NCBI GenBank assembly: GCA_013696665.1
Contig: JACCYC010000320.1
Span: 1 to 13,282 of the forward strand
DNA: 13,282 nt
Direction: 5' to 3'
Origin: Burkholderiaceae bacterium
GTDB lineage: Bacteria > Pseudomonadota > Gammaproteobacteria > Burkholderiales > Burkholderiaceae_F
Shown here: positions 5,000 through 12,443 of the stretch, in pieces
Numbering within the stretch: the stretch's first letter is position 1
Layout: each line of letters begins with the position of its first letter
Notes under the pieces: model-generated
The model's database searches: none
Told to the model about the DNA's origin: nothing
Seen by the model: only the letters and a program-made list of their open reading frames with translations
Translations under genes and position numbers: made by a program

Positions 5000-7966
5000 T
5001 CATTGACATGCCTCGCACTCCGCAAGTCCGGGATCACCGGGCTTCAGCATGCAGACCTGTCCATCCATGAGTGCGGACCCCGCCGCGCCATCCATTGGCA
5101 CTGAGTTCATTTGTCCCGTATGCGTGGTGGATTTTTCGGCATGGGTGGCGCCCACCGTGCGAAGGTAGTACGTGGTCTTCAGTCCGCGCCGCCAAGCTAG
5201 CTTGTAGGTCTCGTCGAGCGTTCTACCCGACACCCCACCCATATATATATTGAGCGACTGCGCCTGGTCGATCCACTTTTGTCGCCGCGAAGCCGCCTCG
5301 ATCAGCCAGCTGGGCTCAACCTCGAAAGCCGTTGCGTAGAGCTTGCGCAGCTCGGCCGGTACGCGCTCGGATTTGGCCACCGAGCCGTCGTAATACTTGA
5401 GCTCGTGGACCATGACCTTGTCCCACACACCAAGCGCCTTCAGGTCGCGGACCAGCTGCTCGTTGACGACGGTGAACTCACCCGACAGATTCGACTTCAC
5501 GAACAGGTTCTGAAACGTCGGCTCGATGCAGGCATCGACGCCGACGATGTTGGAAATCGTGGCTGTTGGCGCGATCGCGACGCAGTTCGAGTTACGCATT
5601 CCGTACTCCCGAATGCGACTGCGCAATGCTTCCCAGTCCATCGTCGAACTGGTATCGACCTCGCACAGCGACAGCGGTGGCGCTGCGGCCGGCCCCGCAC
5701 TGTCCGCCTTCAGGCTTCCACGCTGCTCTTTCAGCAACTCGAGCGTGTCTTGCGGCAAGATTCCCCGATCCCACAGGGAGCCGGCAAAAGATGAGTAGCG
5801 CCCACGTTCCTGCGCAAGCTCGGTAGACGCCCAATAAGCGTAGTAACAGGTCGCCTCCATACTGCGATCGGCAAATTCGACGGCAGCTGTTGACGCGTAC
5901 GGAACCCGTAGCTGATGCAGGCAATTTTGAAAGCCCATGATGCCCAAACCGACGGGGCGGTGCTTGACGTTCGAATTGCGCGCTTTGTTGACGGCGTAGT
6001 AGTTGATATCGATGACGTTATCGAGCATCCGCATCGCCGTGCGAACTGTTTTTTTCAGTTTTGCGTGATCGAGCTCGAATCCACCGTTGCCATCGGACTT
6101 CATGTGCGCCGGCAGGTTGACCGAGCCAAGGTTGCACACGGCGATCTCGGTCTCGGAGGTATTCAGCGTGATTTCCGTGCACAGGTTGGAACTATGAATC
6201 GTTCCGATGTGCTGTTGGGGTGATCGCAAATTGCACGCGTCTTTGAAAGTTATCCACGGATGCCCGGTCTCGAACAGCATCGAGAGCATCTTGCGCCAGA
6301 GCACCTGCGCCGAAACCTTCTTGGAAAGCTTGAGCTCGCCGCGTGCGGCCTTCTCTTCGTAACGGACATACGCTTCCTCGAAAGCATGCCCGGTCTTGTC
6401 GTGCAGATCGGGGCAATCGGACGGCGAAAACAATGTCCAGTCCGCACCTTCGAAAACGCGCTTCATGAACAAATCGGGGATCCAGTTCGCCGTGTTCATG
6501 TCGTGCGTGCGACGGCGATCATCGCCGGTGTTTTTGCGCAGCTCCAGGAATTCCTCAACGTCCAGGTGCCAGGTCTCGAGGTAACAGCAAACGGCGCCTT
6601 TGCGCTTGCCGCCCTGATTTACTGCGACCGCCGTGTCGTTGACAACTTTTAGAAACGGGACAACGCCCTGGCTTTTCCCATTGGTTCCCTTGATGTGGCT
6701 GCCGAGCGCGCGCACCGGGGTCCAGTCATTGCCGAGCCCGCCCGCGTATTTGGCGAGCAGCGCGTTTTCCTTGATCGCCTCGTAAATCCCGTCGAGATCG
6801 TCGCCGACAGTCGATAGGTAGCACGACGAAAGCTGCGAGTGGCGGGTGCCCGAGTTGAATAGGGTCGGCGTGGAACTCATAAAGTCGAACTTTGATAGGA
6901 CTTCGTAGAACTCGACGGCACGCGCGTCGCGCTCGATCTCGTTCAATGCAAGGCCCATTGCAACGCGCATGAAAAAAATTTGTGGCAACTCCATGCGGTT
7001 GTCATCATGGTGCAGAAAGTACCGGTCGTAGAGAGTCTGCAGCCCAAGGTAATTGAAATTGAGATCTCGGCCGGCGTCTAGCGCCGCACCGAGCCGCTTG
7101 AGGTCGAACTGCGCGAGGCGCTCGTCAAGCAATCCAACCTTGACCCCCAGCTTGATGAAGCGAGTGAAGGCATCGGCATAGCGAGTCGCCATTTCCGCCT
7201 GCGGGACTTCTTCACCCAGCACCTCGCGCCGTACCGTGTGAAGCAGCAGGCGCGCACTGACCGTTGAATACGCCGGATCGGTTTCGATTTGCGCACGCGC
7301 AGCAAGAATCGCGGACTTATAAACCTCATCAATCGGCACGCCGTCGTAAAGATTCTTCACCGTCTCGTTGAGAATGCTTTCGGGCGTCACATAGTCGGCA
7401 AGACCATCGCACGCTGCGCGCACGATCGCTTCGACGCGCGCCATATCGAGCGGGACGCGCAGGCCGTTCTCTAGCATTGACAGCCGCGGTGCAGGCGCGT
7501 GGCTGCGATCGGCTCTCTTCGCTCGTTCCTGCGACCGTTTCTCTCGATACAGTACGTACGACCGCGCGACGTCGTGCGCGCCATCGCGCATCAGCGACAG
7601 TTCGACCTGATCCTGCACATCTTCTATGTGAAATGTCCCGCCAGCGGGCAGGCGCCGCAGCAGGGCACGCACCGTGCTGTCGGTCAGCTTTTCCACCTGC
7701 TCGCGAATCGCAGCCGAACCGGCACCCTGGGCGCCGCGCACCGCGATAAACGCCTTGGTCATTGCCACCGCGATCTTCGATGGTTCGAATGCAACGACGG
7801 ACCCGTTGCGCCGAATGACCTTGTAATCGCCGAATGAGGTCGCGCTGACTGCGCTGATACCTGCACTTCTGGATGGATTTGAACCTTCCGAGAACTCGTG
7901 AGCGCTGACCACCAGAGGGGCACCACCTACCGCGGGCGCCGCCACCCCTGCTTCCTGAAACTGCAT
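5000..7966 (-). CDS. nrdA: Class Ia ribonucleotide reductase, alpha subunit, two ATP-cones
   Basis: This 988-residue catalytic large subunit (R1) reduces NDPs to dNDPs with NrdB. After a low-complexity N-terminus (1-46) there are two ATP-cone-like regions, about 47-145 (starting DYKVIRRNGSVVAFEPSKI) and about 165-250 (containing NLYDGVPIDEVYKSAILAA). The second aligns by eye with the single cone of E. coli NrdA. The 10-stranded barrel follows. Active-site residues are Cys382 (SSCYL) and Cys611 (AVCNLGSVNL) as the redox pair, with Asn594, Cys596 and Glu598 (NLCTEI) as radical cysteine and neighbours. Tyr933-Tyr934 (TTYYLRTVG) relay the radical, and the C-terminal shuttle pair is Cys984 and Cys987 (ECEACQ). 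The ATG at 7966 is chosen over one at 7984 because GGAGG lies 6 bases before it. No truncation is seen; the extra length over E. coli (761) comes from the N-terminus and the second cone. Confidence 0.97.
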   Translation of the reverse strand: MQFQEAGVAAPAVGGAPLVVSAHEFSEGSNPSRSAGISAVSATSFGDYKVIRRNGSVVAFEPSKIAVAMTKAFIAVRGAQGAGSAAIREQVEKLTDSTVRALLRRLPAGGTFHIEDVQDQVELSLMRDGAHDVARSYVLYREKRSQERAKRADRSHAPAPRLSMLENGLRVPLDMARVEAIVRAACDGLADYVTPESILNETVKNLYDGVPIDEVYKSAILAARAQIETDPAYSTVSARLLLHTVRREVLGEEVPQAEMATRYADAFTRFIKLGVKVGLLDERLAQFDLKRLGAALDAGRDLNFNYLGLQTLYDRYFLHHDDNRMELPQIFFMRVAMGLALNEIERDARAVEFYEVLSKFDFMSSTPTLFNSGTRHSQLSSCYLSTVGDDLDGIYEAIKENALLAKYAGGLGNDWTPVRALGSHIKGTNGKSQGVVPFLKVVNDTAVAVNQGGKRKGAVCCYLETWHLDVEEFLELRKNTGDDRRRTHDMNTANWIPDLFMKRVFEGADWTLFSPSDCPDLHDKTGHAFEEAYVRYEEKAARGELKLSKKVSAQVLWRKMLSMLFETGHPWITFKDACNLRSPQQHIGTIHSSNLCTEITLNTSETEIAVCNLGSVNLPAHMKSDGNGGFELDHAKLKKTVRTAMRMLDNVIDINYYAVNKARNSNVKHRPVGLGIMGFQNCLHQLRVPYASTAAVEFADRSMEATCYYAYWASTELAQERGRYSSFAGSLWDRGILPQDTLELLKEQRGSLKADSAGPAAAPPLSLCEVDTSSTMDWEALRSRIREYGMRNSNCVAIAPTATISNIVGVDACIEPTFQNLFVKSNLSGEFTVVNEQLVRDLKALGVWDKVMVHELKYYDGSVAKSERVPAELRKLYATAFEVEPSWLIEAASRRQKWIDQAQSLNIYMGGVSGRTLDETYKLAWRRGLKTTYYLRTVGATHAEKSTTHTGQMNSVPMDGAAGSALMDGQVCMLKPGDPGLAECEACQ

Positions 7967-7972
7967 GTCAAA

Positions 7973-7977
7973 CCTCC
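7973..7977 (-). promoter_or_regulatory. Shine-Dalgarno deciding the nrdA start
   Basis: GGAGG on the minus strand, 6 bases before the ATG at 7966. It lies between that ATG and the upstream in-frame ATG at 7984, so it supports the shorter start. Confidence 0.85.
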
Positions 7978-8171
7978 ACGTCATTTATTGCTGCTGTCAG
8001 CATCACGACGCCGCCAAAGCCGCGCGTCGGCCAACAACACCACAAGTTCTAGTCACCAGAGCAGCATCCGCTCGACCGCCGGCGATAACGCGTGCAAGCG
8101 AATCACCGCGCGCACCCTTGATCGACGACTTCACTGGCGGGCAGAGCGGCTAATACAGTTTCGAGTTGCAA

Positions 8172-8187
8172 GCACAACATATGGTAT
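8172..8187. promoter_or_regulatory. NrdR box 1 (nrdA-proximal)
   Basis: GCACAACATATGGTAT matches 12 of 16 positions of the NrdR-box consensus as I recall it (ACACWATATWTWGTGT). NrdR is the ATP-cone repressor of ribonucleotide reductase genes and binds two such palindromes three helical turns apart. The partner box starts exactly 31 bp away. Both lie just downstream of the predicted transcription start, where repressor binding would block nrdAB. Confidence 0.7.
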
Positions 8188-8202
8188 CTGCGTGGCGAAG
8201 CG

Positions 8203-8218
8203 TTACTACGAATAGTGT
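8203..8218. promoter_or_regulatory. NrdR box 2 (promoter-proximal)
   Basis: TTACTACGAATAGTGT matches 11 of 16 consensus positions, with one half-site (ATAGTGT) perfect. It overlaps the predicted transcription start of nrdA near 8216. The 31-bp spacing from box 1 is the usual spacing of NrdR tandem sites and is the main reason for accepting two individually imperfect matches. Confidence 0.7.
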
Positions 8219-8222
8219 GCGC

Positions 8223-8251
8223 ATCATATGCGCAGAATTTTCGAAACTCAA
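8223..8251 (-). promoter_or_regulatory. Predicted sigma-70 promoter of nrdAB
   Basis: On the minus strand, TTGAGT (8246-8251, 4 of 6) and TATGAT (8223-8228, 5 of 6) are spaced exactly 17 bp, predicting a start near 8216. The -10 lies inside a perfect inverted repeat, GCGCAT-CAT-ATGCGC (8219-8233). It sits 56 bases after the ampD stop, so nrdAB need not rely on read-through from ampD. Confidence 0.65.
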
Positions 8252-8306
8252 CAAGTGTTGATTGCGCAGCGCATCGAACGGCGCGCGCACGTGCCTACAA
8301 ATCAGC

Positions 8307-8858
8307 TCAGGCGGAAAAAGGTGAAGTGCGTTGCGAAGAAATTCGGGTCCAATCGAAAAATGGACCTGGATCGGTTTTCCTGCCGGGCGCGATATCGCTG
8401 TGCCCGCACAACCGCTTGATCGGATAAGCAGCCCGCAGTATTTCGATCAGCGCGTTCAGCGTTGCATACTGCGCGTCAGTGAATGGATCGAAATCGGAGC
8501 CTTCGAGCTCGACACCGATCGAAAAGTCGTTGCACCCTTCGCGGCCTTCGAATACCGAAGCTCCCGCATGCCAGGCCCGATCGTCAAACGACACGAATTG
8601 CGTGGCATGGCCATCCCGATTTAGAAAGACATGTGCCGAGACCCGCATCTGCGCAATCTCGGCAAAGTACGGATGCGCTGACGCGTTGAGTGAGTTGGTA
8701 AACAGTTGCTCGACATAGCGTCCGCCATAAACGCCAGGCGGCAAGCTGATGTTATGCAAAACGATCAGTTCTATTGAGCAGCCGGCGGGTCGTTGGTCGA
8801 AGTTCGGCGACAGCACACGGCGGACGGACTCGAGCCAGCCGTCCGCGCCGACGATCAT
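8307..8858 (-). CDS. ampD: 1,6-anhydro-N-acetylmuramyl-L-alanine amidase
   Basis: This 183-residue protein is the cytosolic zinc amidase of peptidoglycan recycling. It cleaves the peptide from anhydro-MurNAc peptides, and its loss typically induces AmpC beta-lactamase in bacteria that have that pathway. Zinc ligands are visible as His35 (LIVLHNISLP), His153 and Asp163 (GHSDIAPGRKTDPGP). The catalytic Glu117 lies in IGVELEG and Lys161 lies between the ligands. Length matches E. coli AmpD (about 187), and no signal peptide is seen, so it is not the periplasmic AmiD type. The ATG at 8858 overlaps the pilR stop in an ATGA arrangement (4 bases shared), which implies translational coupling to pilR. 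No intrinsic terminator follows the stop; nrdA comes 340 bases later with its own promoter. Confidence 0.95.
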   Translation of the reverse strand: MIVGADGWLESVRRVLSPNFDQRPAGCSIELIVLHNISLPPGVYGGRYVEQLFTNSLNASAHPYFAEIAQMRVSAHVFLNRDGHATQFVSFDDRAWHAGASVFEGREGCNDFSIGVELEGSDFDPFTDAQYATLNALIEILRAAYPIKRLCGHSDIAPGRKTDPGPFFDWTRISSQRTSPFSA

Positions 8859-10366
8859 TTGATACCGAGGCGTTGCATCCGGTATCGCAGCTGGCGAAAC
8901 GTGATTCCCAGAAGCTGCGCGGCCGCGGTGCGGTTGTAGCGCGTCTTGCCCAGCGCGGATCGAATCGCGTCGCGCTCCAACGAATCCAGATAGGCTCCCA
9001 GCGAAGTCGGCACGCCATCGACAACTCGGAAATCCAGCACACCCGACGGTGGAGCGTCAGGCAATTCTTCTTCGGCCGACAGCGTTGTGGCTTCTTCGAG
9101 TGTATCGACGAGTGGCAGCGGCGCCGGTTCAAATCCGGCCAACGCGTCTGGCTCCGAAATCGGCAGCATCAGATTGTCGGGCATCAAAACATCGTCGTTG
9201 GCCAAAGCAACGGCCCGCTCGAGAATATTTTCGAGCTCGCGCACATTGCCTGGAAAGCGATAGTGCTTAAGCGCCGTGGTGGCTGCCGCAGACAGACGTG
9301 CGCGCGGCGAACTTGCCCGCTCGGAGATCCGCATCAAGATTGATTCAGCTAGAGCGGGGATGTCGTCCAACCTCTCGCGCAATCCCGGCACGCGCAGCTC
9401 GATCACGTTCAGACGATAGAACAGATCCTGGCGGAAGCGTCCAGACGTGACTAATGCTCCGAGATCCTGATGCGTGGCGCTGACGAGCCGTACATCGACT
9501 GGCTCCTCCACCGAGGCACCGACCTTGCGCACTCTGCGCTCCTGAATTGCTCGCAATAATTTCACTTGCATCGGAAGCGGCAGCTCGGCGACTTCGTCCA
9601 GAAACAGGGTGCCACCGGCCGCGGCTTGAAAGAACCCTTCACGGTCGCGCTCGGCGCCTGTAAACGCGCCTTTGCGATAGCCGAAGAACTCCGCTTCCAT
9701 TAAGGTTTCTGGAATAGCGCCGCAGTTGACTGCGACAAAAGGTTGCGCGCGGCGGCTTGAGCAATCGTGAATGGCGCGCGCGACGAGCTCCTTGCCGCTG
9801 CCCGATTCGCCGTGAATCGCAACCGGCGCCATGCTGCGTGCCAGCTGGCCGATCATCTTTCGCATTTGCTGCATCGCAGGCGCGTCGCCGATCAGGCGAA
9901 CCAATGCGCTGGCTTCAAGGGTTGTAATCGGCTGCGCATCCTCGGCTGGAACGCTCGCCTCACGCACGGCTGAACGAACCAGCATGCGTAGCTGGTTTAT
10001 GTCTACCGGCTTCGTCAAATAATCAAAAGCGCCGGCCTTCAACGCTGCGACCGCATTCTCAGCGCTACCGTACGCCGTGATGACGGCGATCGGCGGGCCT
10101 GCTGATAACGCAACGTCTCGCACCAGGTCGAGGCCGGTGCCATCAGGCAACCGCATGTCGGTCAGGCAGAGCGCATATTTGTTTTGCGCAAGAAGTGCGC
10201 GCGCCGCCGAGACCGATTCGGCTGTATCTACGTCGAGCCCGAGACGCACTAGGGTCAGCGACAACAGTTCGCGCAGGTCGGCTTCATCGTCGACCACGAG
10301 TACGGCCGGCAACCGACGCTGCACGGTTGCCCTCTGAACCGGATCGGAGCCGATTGAATTGCTCAT
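8855..10366 (-). CDS. pilR: Sigma-54-dependent response regulator PilR
   Basis: A 503-residue NtrC-family activator. The receiver domain (about 21-135) has the acidic pocket Asp26-Asp27, phospho-acceptor Asp70 (LTDMRLPDG), Thr97 and Lys119. The AAA+ domain (about 160-400) has Walker A GESGSGKE (186-193), the sigma-54 contact loop GAFTGA (233-238), and Walker B GGTLFLDEVAEL (251-262). A Fis-type helix-turn-helix closes the protein (about 462-503, NRTAAAQLLGITFRQLRYRM). The assignment as PilR rather than another NtrC relative rests on the adjacent PilS-like kinase and the known gene order. PilR normally activates the pilA pilin promoter with RpoN. The acidic, Pro-rich linker (about 404-453) is long, making the protein bigger than the Pseudomonas protein (about 445). 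Its stop overlaps ampD; pilS ends 49 bases upstream. Confidence 0.93.
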   Translation of the reverse strand: MSNSIGSDPVQRATVQRRLPAVLVVDDEADLRELLSLTLVRLGLDVDTAESVSAARALLAQNKYALCLTDMRLPDGTGLDLVRDVALSAGPPIAVITAYGSAENAVAALKAGAFDYLTKPVDINQLRMLVRSAVREASVPAEDAQPITTLEASALVRLIGDAPAMQQMRKMIGQLARSMAPVAIHGESGSGKELVARAIHDCSSRRAQPFVAVNCGAIPETLMEAEFFGYRKGAFTGAERDREGFFQAAAGGTLFLDEVAELPLPMQVKLLRAIQERRVRKVGASVEEPVDVRLVSATHQDLGALVTSGRFRQDLFYRLNVIELRVPGLRERLDDIPALAESILMRISERASSPRARLSAAATTALKHYRFPGNVRELENILERAVALANDDVLMPDNLMLPISEPDALAGFEPAPLPLVDTLEEATTLSAEEELPDAPPSGVLDFRVVDGVPTSLGAYLDSLERDAIRSALGKTRYNRTAAAQLLGITFRQLRYRMQRLGIK

Positions 10367-10415
10367 CGATTGTCTAACGCCCGCCGATCATGACTGTGCG
10401 CGATCCACATCGCGC

Positions 10416-12152
10416 CTATCGGATCGGCAACGTATCGAGAAAGCCATGCTGTTCGTTGCCCAGCGCTGCGCCACGGCCAAAGCGCAGCAGAAACCCGTCA
10501 TGTGAAGAGCCATCGATCTCGCGTCGTGTCGCGTACGAAAGCTCCGCGCGGTTGGTGACGCAAAATTCGCGCGCGAGGTACAAACCCAATCCCGTTCCCT
10601 GCGATCGAGTGGTAAAAAACGGCTCGAACAGCGCAACGCGCGCTTCCGCCGATACACCCGCGCCGTCGTCGATCACCCACAGTTGCGGGCGATCGGCTTC
10701 GGGAGCACGTTCCATCACAATTCGCACAGACCTTGGCCCACTACTCGCATAGCGCAATGCGTTATCGATTAGGTTGTACAACACTTGCCGCAAATGTGAT
10801 TGCTCGAATTTGACGCGCAGCTCTGGTTCCGACTCGAGCTGGATTGTCGCCGCTGCAAGTCCGCGATCGCGCAGGAACTCGGTCAAGAATTGCTGAACGA
10901 ATTCGTTGATATCGATTTCATCGCCCAATGGCGGCTCACGCCGCGCAACTCGCAGAACGTCTTCGACAAGGCGGTTGAGTCGCTGCGTGTTTTCGCGCAC
11001 GATCCCCGCCAGGCGCTGCAGCATTGGATCAGAGCTGTCTTCACCCATTAGTTGACCGGCATGACTGATCGCGGCTAGCGGATTTCTAATTTCATGCGCA
11101 ATCGATGCGGTTAGGCGGCCCATTGCGGCAAGCTTCAACTGTTGCGCCCGATTCTCGACGTCGCGCACATCTTCAATGAAGATGACGAACTCCTCGGCCG
11201 AGCTTGAGGTCGGCCGCGCGAATCGGGCGCGCATGCGCGACTCAATCAACGGGCTCGTGGCCGCATCGGCATTGAGCGTTGAACCTGCCACGACGGTGTT
11301 CGACCATGCACCTTCGCTGCGTCCGGCGTCGACCCAGCGCATGAAAGCCTCTGCCAATGCTCCCGCAGCGGGTACGCTGGCCAAACGTACGCCGGTCAGC
11401 TGAGCCGAAGGCTCGAGCCCGAGCATCTGGCGAGCCGCTCTATTGTTAGCTCGCACCTGCGTCGTCGGGTCAACCACGATCACTCCCTGCTGCATTTGTC
11501 CGATGACGAGCCGATTGATCGCCAGCTGATTCTGAAGATCACGGCCGCGCGAGCGTGCCAGACGTTCCTGACTGGCCAGCCGCGAACTTAGAGCGCGCAG
11601 CAGCGCAGTCACCGCGAACAGGGCGGCGCCATAGATGCCGGCCTGAAACAACAACGGGTCGGACGCTTCTGTCGCAAGCGTGCGGACGCCGGCATCGATC
11701 AGTATCGCCAACACTGCAACTGCGCAAACGAAAAACACCATCGTGGACGTCAGCAACAGCGAAGCGCCCGCCAGCGGCAGTAAAAAGAGGATTACCCACC
11801 CCGACGCCACCCCGCCGCTGCTGACGAAAAGCGTAGTGATCACAACCAGATCAAGCACCAGCTGGCCTATGACCTGGGCCAGGAATCGACGGTGCAGATA
11901 GAGCGCAAGGCCGGCGAATATCGCTGCGAAAGCAAAATACGAAAGCGATGCCACGATGGTCGATTGCGGCACTCCACCCACACCGAGAGGACGCGCACCA
12001 AAAGCTGCACTCGCGAACACAAGTGCGGCAGCAACGATTACGCGCGTGCTGGCGAAGTACTCGAGCGCTCGCCACGGCGTTGCAGTCTCAGCCTCTGGTG
12101 TGTCGTCGAGCACCAGATCGACTGCGGCGATCGACGCTTCGGGAACGTTCAT
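10416..12152 (-). CDS. pilS: Membrane sensor histidine kinase PilS
   Basis: A 578-residue inner-membrane kinase partnered with PilR. The N-terminal third has about six hydrophobic segments (roughly residues 36-52, 66-85, 92-113, 117-133, 137-157 and 169-187). A PAS-like region (about 210-330) follows, then the dimerisation box ASIAHEIRNPLAAISHAGQL with phospho-acceptor His353. The ATPase domain has the N box Asn464 (LYNLIDNALRYA), G1 DDGAG (495-499), and G2 GTGLGL (519-524). The topology fits PilS, which senses inner-membrane pilin in Pseudomonas. The start chosen is ATG at 12152 (MNVPEASIAA). The frame stays open to 12383, but that would cover most of the neighbouring small gene and add a disordered, non-conserved head. 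A weak GGGA sits 8 bases upstream. It lies 47 bases after the PP0621-type gene in the same apparent operon. Confidence 0.92.
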   Translation of the reverse strand: MNVPEASIAAVDLVLDDTPEAETATPWRALEYFASTRVIVAAALVFASAAFGARPLGVGGVPQSTIVASLSYFAFAAIFAGLALYLHRRFLAQVIGQLVLDLVVITTLFVSSGGVASGWVILFLLPLAGASLLLTSTMVFFVCAVAVLAILIDAGVRTLATEASDPLLFQAGIYGAALFAVTALLRALSSRLASQERLARSRGRDLQNQLAINRLVIGQMQQGVIVVDPTTQVRANNRAARQMLGLEPSAQLTGVRLASVPAAGALAEAFMRWVDAGRSEGAWSNTVVAGSTLNADAATSPLIESRMRARFARPTSSSAEEFVIFIEDVRDVENRAQQLKLAAMGRLTASIAHEIRNPLAAISHAGQLMGEDSSDPMLQRLAGIVRENTQRLNRLVEDVLRVARREPPLGDEIDINEFVQQFLTEFLRDRGLAAATIQLESEPELRVKFEQSHLRQVLYNLIDNALRYASSGPRSVRIVMERAPEADRPQLWVIDDGAGVSAEARVALFEPFFTTRSQGTGLGLYLAREFCVTNRAELSYATRREIDGSSHDGFLLRFGRGAALGNEQHGFLDTLPIR

Positions 12153-12199
12153 CGAGGCGATCCCGGATTCGCGCGGAGTCTCGTGCGGGCCTGCACTGG

Positions 12200-12433
12200 C
12201 TACTCGGGGCCCGGCGCCATCGCGCGTCGATGCTCTTCGCAGCAAAAATAACGTTCGTCCTGTACCAGCGCTTCTTCGCGCGGAACATGCAACCCGCAGG
12301 TTGCGCAGCTCACCATCGGCAATCGCAGCGGGTCCGACTCGTCGTCCTGCCGCGGGAGCGGCTTTCTTTGCACGAATCGCCACGCGATATAGATCGCCAG
12401 CGCAAGCAGCAGAAAAAACAGAATTCGATTCAT
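12200..12433 (-). CDS. Small PP0621-type membrane protein with zinc-ribbon motif
   Basis: A 77-residue protein with one N-terminal membrane segment (residues 4-20, ILFFLLLALAIYIAWRF) and a short soluble part carrying CATC (Cys43, Cys46) and CCEEH (Cys64, Cys65, His68). This is a plausible four-ligand zinc site in a treble-clef-like arrangement. It resembles the small uncharacterised PP0621 family found next to pilS in many beta- and gammaproteobacteria; function is unknown. The ATG at 12433 is chosen because the membrane helix follows it directly; an in-frame ATG at 12475 would extend into the preceding gene. It starts 10 bases after that gene's stop and ends 47 bases before pilS, so it is co-transcribed with both. 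The conserved linkage hints at a role with PilSR or in envelope metal/heme handling, but this is inference. Confidence 0.85.
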   Translation of the reverse strand: MNRILFFLLLALAIYIAWRFVQRKPLPRQDDESDPLRLPMVSCATCGLHVPREEALVQDERYFCCEEHRRAMAPGPE

Positions 12434-12443
12434 GCCGGTTCTA

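Larger units (their letters stand above)
7967..8216 (-). other. Long nrdA leader (predicted 5' UTR)
   Basis: If the promoter at 8223-8251 is used, the nrdA messenger has about 250 untranslated bases. Within it a 6-bp inverted repeat (CGACGC at 8006-8011, GCGTCG at 8024-8029) and a short TGCTGTCAGCA palindrome (7992-8002) sit 26-63 bases before the start codon. They could fold near the ribosome-binding site. I see no conserved riboswitch pattern and no convincing small ORF. A second promoter nearer the gene cannot be excluded. Confidence 0.5.

Noticed and set aside
4936..5037. Longer start for nrdB at 5037
   Set aside because: It overlaps the nrdA stop region and lacks a ribosome-binding site; ATG 4935 has GGAG upstream and gives a normal N-terminus.
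5241..5250. ATATATATAT run
   Set aside because: It lies within nrdA and encodes Asn-Ile-Tyr-Met in frame near the conserved C-terminal barrel; no sign of a separate element.
6250..6258. DnaA-box-like TTATCCACG inside nrdA
   Set aside because: It matches 8 of 9 bases but encodes the conserved His-Pro-Trp-Ile-Thr segment of NrdA, and no second box clusters with it.
12153..12383. Longer start for pilS at 12383
   Set aside because: The extension covers most of the PP0621-type gene in another frame and encodes a basic, disordered head not seen in PilS proteins.
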